A stretch of 39,324 nucleotides of DNA from Chromatiales bacterium (lineage in GTDB: Bacteria > Pseudomonadota > Gammaproteobacteria > UBA6429 > Thiohalophilaceae). The stretch spans positions 1 through 39,324 of the forward strand of contig JALSSV010000079.1 of assembly GCA_026984045.1 (NCBI GenBank), in the 5' to 3' direction. This document shows, piece after piece, positions 16,751-23,577 of this stretch. Below the pieces are notes generated by a model, which was given only the letters and a program-made list of their open reading frames with translations, did no database searches and was not told the DNA's origin. Both the position numbers and the translations under genes were made by a program. Each line of letters begins with the position of its first letter. Within the stretch, counting starts at the first letter, position 1.

Positions 16751-17539
16751 TCAGCCGCTGCGCGCTTCCCGGTGAAAACCCCGCTCGGCGCCGCGGACGA
16801 AGGCGGCCAGCTCGGCGGCCAGGGGATCGGCCATCGCCTCCAGGCCGTCGAGGATGGCCTGCAGGGATTCGCCGGAACGGTGGATCAGCCGGTAGGCCGC
16901 CTTGAGCACCTTCATCTGCGCCGGGGTGAAACCGGCGCGGCGCAACCCCACCCGGTTCAGGCCGTGCACGGCGGCGGGCACGCCATCGGTGATCATGAAC
17001 GGCAGGACATCGCGGGTGATCTTGGCGTTGCCGCCGACCATGGCCAGACGGCCGACGTGCACGAACTGGTGCACCATCACCCCTCCGGAGAGAAAGGCCC
17101 GATCGTCCACCGCCACGAAGCCGCCGAGGCCGGTGCCGGGCGCGATGATCACCCGATTTCCCAGCACGCAGTCGTGGCCCAGGTGGACCTGGGTCATCAG
17201 GTAGTTGTCGTCGCCCAGCCGGGTGGTGCCCTGCGCCTGGCTGGCACGGTTGATGGTCACGTACTCGCGCAGCACGTTGCGATCGCCGATTTCCACGCTG
17301 CTGGGCGTGGCCGGATCGAAGTGGATGTCCTGGGGCAGACCGCCGATCACGGCATACTCGTGGACCACGTTGCCGTGGCCGAGCACCGTGCCGCGCTTGA
17401 GCACCGCGCCGGCCTGCAGCACGTTGTCATCCCCCAGGCGCACGCCCGCCTCGACGATCACGCCCGGCCCGATCCGGTTGCCCGAACCCAGCTCGGCTGC
17501 CGGATCCACATGAGCGGCAGGATGGATGTGATTGTTCAA
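16751..17539 (-). CDS. lpxA: LpxA-type UDP-GlcNAc O-acyltransferase
   Basis: A 262-residue left-handed beta-helix protein with hexapeptide repeats (for example [20 protein letters not shown]). LpxA moves 3-hydroxyacyl from ACP to UDP-GlcNAc, the first step of lipid A synthesis. The catalytic His is H122 in [29 protein letters not shown] and the C-terminal [12 protein letters not shown] helix segment also match. Unusually it is not in the lpxD-fabZ-lpxA-lpxB cluster but upstream of fabA-fabB. It could therefore be a second LpxA-like copy with a different acyl or sugar preference. Sequence alone cannot separate these. Confidence 0.85.
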   Translation of the reverse strand: MNNHIHPAAHVDPAAELGSGNRIGPGVIVEAGVRLGDDNVLQAGAVLKRGTVLGHGNVVHEYAVIGGLPQDIHFDPATPSSVEIGDRNVLREYVTINRASQAQGTTRLGDDNYLMTQVHLGHDCVLGNRVIIAPGTGLGGFVAVDDRAFLSGGVMVHQFVHVGRLAMVGGNAKITRDVLPFMITDGVPAAVHGLNRVGLRRAGFTPAQMKVLKAAYRLIHRSGESLQAILDGLEAMADPLAAELAAFVRGAERGFHREARSG

Positions 17540-17582
17540 GTCGCGGAATCCCGGTCAGAAAGCGAAAGCCAATGGTACCAGA

Positions 17583-17604
17583 CACCCGGGCTTCCGCCCG
17601 GGTG
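17583..17604. repeat. Hairpin upstream of lpxA
   Basis: CACCCGGGC-TTCC-GCCCGGGTG, a perfect 9-bp stem with a 4-nt loop. It lies between the DUF4442 stop and the lpxA start. No T-run follows on either strand, so it is at most a weak terminator or an RNA-stabilising stem. Confidence 0.5.
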
Positions 17605-17612
17605 AGGGAACA

Positions 17613-17694
17613 GGGCCGAGGGACGAGGAACGAGTGGCCAGAACGGTCGAGGCCGTGACAACAATGTTTTTCCTCGTCACTCGTCCCTCGGCCC
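17613..17694. repeat. Inverted repeat reaching into the DUF4442 gene end
   Basis: Arms GGGCCGAGGGACGAG (17613-17627) and CTCGTCCCTCGGCCC (17680-17694) pair perfectly over 15 bp with a 52-nt loop. The right arm encodes the last residues (GPRDE) of the DUF4442 protein. GAGGGACGAGGAACGAG-like strings look like a dispersed intergenic repeat. Confidence 0.6.
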
Positions 17695-18210
17695 TCGGCC
17701 CTTTCCGTCCCGCCAGGCGCCGCGGTGGCCGGTCAGGTAACCCTCGGGGCGGATGGCCACGGTGTTCTCCACCCAGGTGCACAGTTCGCCGTCGGCGCGG
17801 TAGAAGCCGTAGGTGAAGGTGGGGGTGCTGCGGCCCCGTTCGCGCAGCTCGGCGGCGATGGCCTCGGCCTGCCGGGGATCGAAGACGAAGCGCAGTTCCA
17901 GATCCGAGTTGCCCACCTTGCGAAAGTCCAGGGTCTGGCGGCGGGTCCACACGTCGTGGCCGGGGAAACGCTTGGCGCAGGCCAGGGCCGCAACGGGATC
18001 GGCCAGGGCCGCCTGCCAGCCGCCGAACATGGTATCACCCATGTTGCGGGAGACCATGTTCAGCGGCAGGCGCAGGCGCACCTGCGACCAGTCGGGCGCC
18101 AGTTCCAGCACCTTCACCCGCATCAGCCAGAAGGGCGGATACCATTCCAGGCGGCGGGCATCGGAGAGAAAGGACAGTCGCCGGATCAGCCGCAGGAGGT
18201 TGACGGCCAT
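17677..18210 (-). CDS. DUF4442 / hot-dog thioesterase-like protein
   Basis: 177 residues. WYPPFWLMRVKVLELAPDW, VRLRLPLNMVSRNMGDTMFGG and the later DFRKVGNSDLELRF are features of DUF4442, a PaaI-like hot-dog family often annotated as thioesterase, with untested substrates. Its ATG overlaps the stop of the radical SAM gene by one base (TGATG), so the two are translationally coupled. The last about 9 residues (KGRGPRDE) fall in an inverted repeat and look like an extension or replacement of the native C terminus by repeat DNA. Confidence 0.78.
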   Translation of the reverse strand: MAVNLLRLIRRLSFLSDARRLEWYPPFWLMRVKVLELAPDWSQVRLRLPLNMVSRNMGDTMFGGWQAALADPVAALACAKRFPGHDVWTRRQTLDFRKVGNSDLELRFVFDPRQAEAIAAELRERGRSTPTFTYGFYRADGELCTWVENTVAIRPEGYLTGHRGAWRDGKGRGPRDE

Positions 18211-19283
18211 CAGGCGGCCCCGCCGTCCTCGTATTTCTTCAACACCACGCCCGACTCGCCGCAGCAGCTCGCGGCGCATTTCTTCACCTGGTGCAGGGCC
18301 TGCGGATCGGCATCCAGCCAGGCGTGGACCGGCAGGTTTTCCCCGGCGCAGTCGCAGCCCTTGTCGCCGTACACGTAGACGTTCGCAAGTCCCGCCTCGC
18401 GCGCCGCGTCGCGGGCCGCGTGGAGCGTCTCCACCGGCGTGGCCGGCAGATGGGAGAGCCGGTAGGCGGGAAAGAAGCGGGTGATGTGCCAGGGGCTGTC
18501 GGCGCCGAGATGATCGCGGATCCATTCGGCAATGCCGCGCAGCATGGCCGGATCGTCGTTGCGCCCGGGGATCACGTTGGTGCGCGTCTCCACGTGGATC
18601 CCCAGGGCCTTCGCCCGGGCGATGGAATCGAGCACCGGCGGCACGCTGGCGGTGGGGCAGATCTCCCGGTAGAAGGCGTCGTCCAGGCTCTTGATGTCGG
18701 AGCACAGCACGTCCATCACCGGGGCCATGGCTTCCAGGGCCTCGGCGGTCACGAAGCTGTTGGTCACGTACACGGTGTACAGGCCGGCCTCGCGGGCGAG
18801 CCGGGAGACGTCGAGCACGTATTCCAGCCACACCGCCGGTTCCGAATAGGTGAAGGCGATCCCCTCGGCGCCGTGGCGGCGGGCGGCGGCGACGATCGTC
18901 TCCGGTGGCACCCAGGCCGCCGTGGACTCGCCCCGGGCCAGGTCGTCCAGAGCCGTCACGCCCCAGGAGATCTCCAGGTTGTGGCAGCCGCCGCAGCGGA
19001 AATTGCAGCCGTAGCTGCCGATGGACATGACCTTGGTGCCGGGCCGGAAGTGGCGCACCGGCTTGTCTTCCACCGGCCCCACGTCGATGGCCGAGAGAAT
19101 GCCGTAGGAGAGGTTGTAGAGCGTGCCGTGGCGGTTGACGTGGGCCTGGCAGAAACCGCGCTGGCCGTGCTTGAGTCGGCAGCGCCACAGACACAGATGG
19201 CAACGGGTGGTGCCGTCGGCCAGCTTCTCCTGCAGGCGGGTCTCCACGAGCCGGTAGTCGGCGGGACGGGTGAGTGCGGTCAT
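18210..19283 (-). CDS. amrS: AmmeMemoRadiSam-type radical SAM enzyme
   Basis: 357 residues. The radical SAM cluster motif is C93-NFR-C97-GG-C100 (SYGCNFRCGGCHNLEISWG). It is preceded by the Cys-rich CHLCLWRC and GQRGFCQAHVNRHGTLYNLSYG region that marks the AmmeMemoRadiSam subfamily. TYSEPAVWLEY, NSFVTAEALE and DIKSLDDAFYR also fit. The C terminus contains additional Cys (GDKGCDCAGENLP, VKKCAASCCGESG). The usual partners AMMECR1 and Memo are not adjacent; instead an ATP-grasp ligase lies 16 bp upstream and a DUF4442 gene overlaps downstream. GAGGA precedes the ATG. The subfamily's reaction is not firmly known. Confidence 0.88.
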   Translation of the reverse strand: MTALTRPADYRLVETRLQEKLADGTTRCHLCLWRCRLKHGQRGFCQAHVNRHGTLYNLSYGILSAIDVGPVEDKPVRHFRPGTKVMSIGSYGCNFRCGGCHNLEISWGVTALDDLARGESTAAWVPPETIVAAARRHGAEGIAFTYSEPAVWLEYVLDVSRLAREAGLYTVYVTNSFVTAEALEAMAPVMDVLCSDIKSLDDAFYREICPTASVPPVLDSIARAKALGIHVETRTNVIPGRNDDPAMLRGIAEWIRDHLGADSPWHITRFFPAYRLSHLPATPVETLHAARDAAREAGLANVYVYGDKGCDCAGENLPVHAWLDADPQALHQVKKCAASCCGESGVVLKKYEDGGAA

Positions 19284-19299
19284 GGGCGTTCCTCGGGGT

Positions 19300-20547
19300 T
19301 CAGGCGACGGCCGCCTTCCACAGCGGCGCCACCACGATGTTCAGGCAGGCATGGGCCGCGCGCAGGGCCGCCTCGGCCGCGGCGGCGTCCTCGGCGCGGG
19401 CGAAGACGAAGCCCAGATAGCTGTTGCCCTCGGGGAGGGGCACCAGTTCGTGTCCCTCGCGGATCTGGATGTCGATGGACTCGATGCCGGGCACCCGGCG
19501 GGCGGCGAGCAGCCCTTCCACCCGTCGGAACACCCCGGCCCGGGGGATGGGCAGCATCAGCACCCCGGCGCCGCCGGCCTCGCGCCGGGGGGCCAGCGGC
19601 CGGCCCATGGCCTGGGCCAGCACCAGCTCTTCCAGCGACAGGCCGGTGCCGAAGCGCAGCAGGCGCCCGCACAGGCCGCCGATGGTGCGCGCGGCCATCT
19701 CGATGAGCCACACGCCCGCGGCGTTGATCCGGCATTCGGCATGCACCGGCCCTTCCACCAGGCCGTAGGCCCGGCAGGCCTGCTGCACCGTCTCCGCCAG
19801 CGCCTCCAGCACCGCGGGCGAATGACGCGAAGGGGTGGTGTAATAGGTTTCCTCGAAGTACGGCCCGTCCAGCGGATCGGGCTTGTCGAACACCGTCAGC
19901 ACCTGCAGGCGGCCGCGGTGGAGCATCCCCTCCACCGCCACTTCCGCGCCGGGCACGAAGGACTCCAGCAGGCAGTGGCGGGCCACCGCCGGATCGGGAT
20001 GCCCGGTCCGGCGCACGATGGCCTCCACCCGCGCCAAGGCCTTCTCCAGGGCCGGCCGGTCGTCCACCCGGATCACCCCGCGGCTGCCCGACAGCCCCAC
20101 CGGCTTGACCACCAGGGGAAAGCCCGGCAGTTCGGGCAGGGGCGAGCCGAAGGTGTGGCGCACGAAACGCGGCACCGGCACGCCGGCCGCGCGCAGCCGT
20201 TCGCGGGCCCGATCCTTGCGCTGGGAAAACTGCACCGCCGCGGGCGGATTGTGTGGCAGGCCGAGGCGTTTGGCGGCGCGGGCGGCGAGCGCCACGGTCA
20301 TGTCGTCGGTGCCGACGATACCGCGAAATCCGCCGCCCCGTTCGGCCTCCTCGAGAATCGCCGCCAGCGCCGCCTCCGGCTCGGCCAGCGGCACGTGCAG
20401 GCCCCGGGCGTAGTCGCTGACGATGGAATGGCGGCCCTCGGAGGCGATCAGCGCCTCCACGCCCAGCCGACGGGCGGCGGCCAGGAAGGCGCCGGTGCGG
20501 TAACTGCCGTGGGGCGCGATCACCAGCACCCGGTCGGTGCCGGGCAT
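19300..20547 (-). CDS. ATP-grasp carboxylate-amine ligase
   Basis: 415 residues. After an N-terminal Rossmann-like part (RVLVIAPHGSYRTGAF), the ATP-grasp fold shows SQRKDRARERLRAAGVPVPRF, FPLVVKPVGLSGSRGVIRVDD, LLESFVPGAEVAVEGML and the Mg-binding HAECRINAAGVWLIEMAARTIGG. The C-terminal domain (VLMLPIPRAGVFRRVEG) resembles that of L-amino acid ligases. Members join a carboxylate to an amine or thiol; the substrate is unknown. The ATG at 20547 has GAGGA upstream and sits 10 bp past the erpA stop. It forms a compact operon with erpA, the radical SAM gene and the DUF4442 gene. Confidence 0.85.
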   Translation of the reverse strand: MPGTDRVLVIAPHGSYRTGAFLAAARRLGVEALIASEGRHSIVSDYARGLHVPLAEPEAALAAILEEAERGGGFRGIVGTDDMTVALAARAAKRLGLPHNPPAAVQFSQRKDRARERLRAAGVPVPRFVRHTFGSPLPELPGFPLVVKPVGLSGSRGVIRVDDRPALEKALARVEAIVRRTGHPDPAVARHCLLESFVPGAEVAVEGMLHRGRLQVLTVFDKPDPLDGPYFEETYYTTPSRHSPAVLEALAETVQQACRAYGLVEGPVHAECRINAAGVWLIEMAARTIGGLCGRLLRFGTGLSLEELVLAQAMGRPLAPRREAGGAGVLMLPIPRAGVFRRVEGLLAARRVPGIESIDIQIREGHELVPLPEGNSYLGFVFARAEDAAAAEAALRAAHACLNIVVAPLWKAAVA

Positions 20548-20557
20548 GGGGCGGTCC

Positions 20558-20950
20558 TCAGGCGCAGCCGCCGCCGGCGGCGCCACAGGCGCTGCAGGCA
20601 CCGCTGCCGCCGATGCTCTTGAACACGTTGTTGAAGACGAAGGACGCGTTGAGGCCGTCGGAAGCGAAATCGATGTCGCAGCCCTTGAGGAAGTTCATGG
20701 CCACCGCATCCACCACCAGCCTGAAGCCGTCGCCTTCCAGCACCTTGTCGCGCTCGGTGATGGACTCGGCGTAGGTCATGCCGTAGGTCATGCCGCCGCA
20801 ACCGCCACCGCTGACGAACACGCGGATGCCGGCGGCCTCCACGTCGGGATTGTTCATCAGGCCCGCCAGCTGCTCGGCGGCGGTGGGGGAGACCCGGATC
20901 TCGTCGTCGCTGATGGTCGGGCTGTAGCTCGTCTGGGTCGCTTGTGTCAT
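20558..20950 (-). CDS. erpA: A-type iron-sulfur cluster insertion protein (ErpA/IscA family)
   Basis: 130 residues. IRVSPTAAEQLAGLM and GIRVFVSGGGCGGMTYGMTY are the A-type carrier core, with C51. The family normally ends in C-G-C about 65 residues later. Here the tail is GACSACGAAGGGCA, giving C119, C122 and C129 in a CxxC-x6-C arrangement, so this is an odd variant. AAGGAG lies 9 bases before the ATG at 20950. It heads the operon with the ATP-grasp and radical SAM genes, where it could supply a cluster to the radical SAM enzyme. That role is inference. Confidence 0.88.
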   Translation of the reverse strand: MTQATQTSYSPTISDDEIRVSPTAAEQLAGLMNNPDVEAAGIRVFVSGGGCGGMTYGMTYAESITERDKVLEGDGFRLVVDAVAMNFLKGCDIDFASDGLNASFVFNNVFKSIGGSGACSACGAAGGGCA

Positions 20951-21007
20951 GATCCTGCTCCTTGTGCATCGGCGGCTTGCGCGCCGTGGCCGCAAGCCGG
21001 ATAATAA

Positions 21008-21024
21008 CCTAGAAATACGCTAGG
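21008..21024. promoter_or_regulatory. Inverted repeat in the erpA-yggX divergent promoter
   Basis: CCTAG-N7-CTAGG lies 58 bp from the erpA start and 90 bp from the yggX start, in an AT-rich patch. Both flanking genes concern iron. The size and ATA...T flanks recall an IscR type I site, but the match is only partial (about 15 of 25 positions by eye). Confidence 0.33.
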
Positions 21025-21113
21025 GATTTTACCACAGGCCGGGGACGGACCCCAGCCCCACACCCGAACGCCCGCCCGTCACGGGCAGCCGTTCCATTCC
21101 GGGAGTATCGCAC

Positions 21114-21398
21114 ATGTCACGCATGGTCTTCTGTCAGGTTCTCCAGCGCGAGGCCGAAGGGCTCGACGCGCCGCCCTACCCCGGCGAGCTGGGCCAGCGG
21201 ATCTACGAGAATGTCTCCGCCGAAGGGTGGAAACAGTGGCTCGAGCGCCTGACCATCATCATCAACGAGAACGGGATCAGCACCGCCGATCCCGCCAGCC
21301 TCGACGTGATCGAGCAGCACATGCTCGGCTTCCTGTTCAACGAAGGCGAATACGGCCAGCTTCCCCAGGGCTTCGTGCCCCAGGGCGCCAAGAAGTAG
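21114..21398 (+). CDS. yggX: Fe(2+)-trafficking/oxidative damage protection protein YggX
   Basis: 94 residues, family-typical length. MSRMVFCQVLQREAEGLD with the conserved Cys7, YPGELGQRIYENVSAEGW, and WLERLTIIINENG followed by EQHMLGFLFNEG are diagnostic. The protein protects iron-sulfur enzymes and is implicated in iron handling. GGGAG is well placed before the ATG. It is the first gene of a rightward operon with the 66-aa ORF and probably the Nudix gene. In many gammaproteobacteria it follows mutY, which is absent here. Confidence 0.96.
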   Translation: MSRMVFCQVLQREAEGLDAPPYPGELGQRIYENVSAEGWKQWLERLTIIINENGISTADPASLDVIEQHMLGFLFNEGEYGQLPQGFVPQGAKK

Positions 21399-21599
21399 AT
21401 GCAGCGCCTCGACGCCTACGATCTGGCCGCACTGAAGATCGTCTACCGCTGCCTGCACGCCTGCCTGCCCGAGCAGCCCGCCCTGATGGATTCGCAGCTG
21501 TTGCAGGATCTGCAGCGGTTCCTGCAGCGACGCACCGGCGAAGACGGCGTGGACGTGAGCACCCATGGCGAATGGGCCCGCTGGCTCGCCGCCGACTGA
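21399..21599 (+). CDS. Small hypothetical protein coupled to yggX (66 aa)
   Basis: Its ATG follows the yggX stop codon directly (TAGATG), implying translational coupling. The peptide (MQRLDAYDLAALKIVYRCL ... GEWARWLAAD) is helical and acidic, with good GC3 codon use. I do not recognise a family. Its C-terminal codons abut the Nudix gene, whose GTG start is 10 bp further. Position suggests a role with YggX, but that is inference. Confidence 0.65.
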   Translation: MQRLDAYDLAALKIVYRCLHACLPEQPALMDSQLLQDLQRFLQRRTGEDGVDVSTHGEWARWLAAD

Positions 21600-21609
21600 G
21601 CGCCGGCCC

Positions 21610-22185
21610 GTGAAGTACTGCAGTGAATGCGGCCAGCCGGTGCGGCTGAAGATCCCCGCCGGCGACAACCGGCCCCGCCACGTCTGCGACGCCTGCGGCA
21701 CCATCCACTACCAGAATCCGAAGATCGTCGCCGGCGCTCTGCCCGTGTGGGAAGACCGGGTGCTGCTGTGCCGGCGCGCCATCGAACCCCGCTACGGCCT
21801 GTGGACCCTGCCGGCCGGCTTCATGGAAAACGGCGAGAGCATGGAAGAGGCCGCCCTGCGCGAATCCGGCGAGGAAGCCAACGCCCGCCTCGAACTCCAG
21901 GGCCTGTACACGGTGATCAGCCTGCCCACCATCAATCAGGTGTACGTGCTCTACCGCGCCCGACTGCAGGACACCGACTTCGCCCCCGGCGAGGAAAGCC
22001 TCGAGACCGCCCTGTTCCGCGAGGCCGAGATCCCCTGGGATCGCCTCGCCTTCCGCACCATCCGCTACACCCTCGAACGCTACTTCGAGGATCGCCGGCG
22101 CGGCACCTTCCCCCTCCACGAACACGTGATCACCGCCAACAACCGGCAGCCGGACCACCAGCCTGCCAAACCGCCGCAAATGTGA
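21610..22185 (+). CDS. Zn-ribbon Nudix hydrolase
   Basis: 191 residues from a GTG at 21610. The N terminus has a zinc ribbon: CSECG, then CDACG 24 residues on. The Nudix domain follows, with GLWTLPAGFMENGESMEEAALRESGEEAN, where the box G-x5-E-x7-RE-x2-EE is present although the terminal G-U is replaced by A-N. The layout resembles NudC-like or ADP-ribose/NADH-type pyrophosphohydrolases, but the substrate is unclear. An in-frame ATG at 21565 overlaps the upstream ORF, so the GTG start (MKYCSECGQPV) is preferred. It is probably in the yggX operon. Confidence 0.86.
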   Translation: MKYCSECGQPVRLKIPAGDNRPRHVCDACGTIHYQNPKIVAGALPVWEDRVLLCRRAIEPRYGLWTLPAGFMENGESMEEAALRESGEEANARLELQGLYTVISLPTINQVYVLYRARLQDTDFAPGEESLETALFREAEIPWDRLAFRTIRYTLERYFEDRRRGTFPLHEHVITANNRQPDHQPAKPPQM

Positions 22186-22260
22186 ACCCGGTTCCGGTCC
22201 CGTGTCTGGAATTGATCCAATATTGCGGTTCCATGACAAGAACAACGATACGGAACCGCC

Positions 22261-23409
22261 ATGACCGTCAGCCTCGCCCATCTTCGCCAGTTCCTGGCCC
22301 GCCAGCCGACCGCCGAAAGCCCGCCGCAGCATCGCTGGCAGACCTTCCTCGCCGCCCATCCCGCCCTGGCCCTGATCCAGGCCCTGCTGGCCGACCTGCC
22401 CGGATTCCTGCTCCTGTTGGCCCTGCCGGCGGGCCTCGCGCTGCTGGCCCTCGCCTGGCCGGCGGATCCGTTTGACCCCCGACAATGGCCCCTGCCCGGT
22501 GCGGGCCTCGCGCTGAGCGGCATCGGCCTCTGGCTGCTGCCCGGCCTGCTGCGGCCCCAGCAGAAACCGCGTGGCCTGTCGCTCGAGCACGCCATGGCGC
22601 CGGGGCTGTTCGGCTGGATCAGCGAGGCGGAAAACCAGTGGGGCAAACCGGTGGTGGATCGGATCGTGCTGCGCAGCGGCTGGCGGTTGCGCGTGGTGGC
22701 CACACCCCGCCGCGGCCTGCCCTGGCCCCCCACGCGCAGCCTGGAAATCGGCCTGCCGCTGTTGCTGACCCTGTCCGCGGAACAGTTCCGCGCCCTACTG
22801 GGCCGGGAGATCGGCCGCGCCGCCCACCAGCATGCGCTGCTGACCGGCCGGCTCGCCAACCTGGCCCGGATTTGGGATCAGTACGCCGATCACTTCCGCC
22901 GCCATCACCAGCGGCTCGGCCAACGGCTTTTCACCGCCGTGGCCCGATTCTATCGCCGCGCGGCGCAACCGGTCTGCCGGCTCGACACCCTGGCCGCCGA
23001 CACCGGCGCCATCCAGTTCGTCAACGATCGGGAGCTGGCCGAGGTCCTGGCCCAGGAAGCGGTCACGCGCCGTTTCCTGCGGCAGCGCTTCTGGCCCAAG
23101 ATCCGCCAACTGGCCGGGCGCGAGGATCCGCCCCGCCACCTGCCCTATGCCAGCCTGAGCAAGGTGGCCGCCGCCGGCATGGATCGGGCCTTTCTCCAGC
23201 AGGCTCTCGACCAGGCCCTCGCCGAGCCGGACGGGCCCGACATGCCCGGCCTCGCCACCCGCCTCGAACATCTCGGCTTCCGCAAACCCCTGCCGCCCCG
23301 CTCACCAGGCAGATTCGCCGCCACCGAGGCCATCGCCCCGGAAAGCCTCGTGGCCATCCTGCACGAATTCGATCGGCGCTGGGTCAGGCGCCAGCGCAAG
23401 AAAGGGTGA
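22261..23409 (+). CDS. M48-like membrane protein with lost zinc motif
   Basis: 382 residues with two hydrophobic hairpins (about residues 38-68 and 80-100). The following part has the layout of membrane-linked M48 peptidases: an LTLSAEQFRALLGREIGRAAHQH helix, then ARIWDQYADHF, CRLDTLAADTGAIQF and TRRFLRQRFWPKI. In active members the first helix holds HExxH. Here it reads R182-E-I-G-R186, so both His ligands are Arg and the protein is likely a pseudopeptidase. This assignment is from pattern resemblance, not a search. It lies 75 bp past the Nudix gene on the same strand. A palindromic repeat follows its stop. Confidence 0.55.
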   Translation: MTVSLAHLRQFLARQPTAESPPQHRWQTFLAAHPALALIQALLADLPGFLLLLALPAGLALLALAWPADPFDPRQWPLPGAGLALSGIGLWLLPGLLRPQQKPRGLSLEHAMAPGLFGWISEAENQWGKPVVDRIVLRSGWRLRVVATPRRGLPWPPTRSLEIGLPLLLTLSAEQFRALLGREIGRAAHQHALLTGRLANLARIWDQYADHFRRHHQRLGQRLFTAVARFYRRAAQPVCRLDTLAADTGAIQFVNDRELAEVLAQEAVTRRFLRQRFWPKIRQLAGREDPPRHLPYASLSKVAAAGMDRAFLQQALDQALAEPDGPDMPGLATRLEHLGFRKPLPPRSPGRFAATEAIAPESLVAILHEFDRRWVRRQRKKG

Positions 23410-23431
23410 GAAAAAGCGGTCGAGCTGATCC

Positions 23432-23569
23432 GTAGGAGCGGCGCCCTCGCCGCGATCATGCGGTTGCTGGTCGCTGGGGACGAGTAGCGGGGAAAGGCCT
23501 TTTGGTTTACCAGCCACCAGCTACCCGCAACCCGCTAGCACCGCATCGCGGCGAGGGCGCCGCTCCTAC
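23432..23569. repeat. Inverted pair of REP-like sequences
   Basis: GTAGGAGCGGCGCCCTCGCCGCGAT (23432-23456) is repeated as its exact complement at 23545-23569, 25-bp arms with an 88-bp spacer. GTAGGAGCGGC...CGCGAT is a known style of REP element in gammaproteobacteria. It lies between two convergent genes, where such pairs commonly sit. Confidence 0.75.
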
Positions 23570-23577
23570 ACGTTGCT

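Noticed and set aside
15103-16905. A 600-codon rightward ORF
   Set aside because: It is antisense to fabB and fabA.
17677-19203. A single 508-codon leftward ORF spanning two genes
   Set aside because: Its first two thirds are an out-of-frame shadow of the radical SAM gene; only the last 177 codons, from ATG 18210, match a real family.
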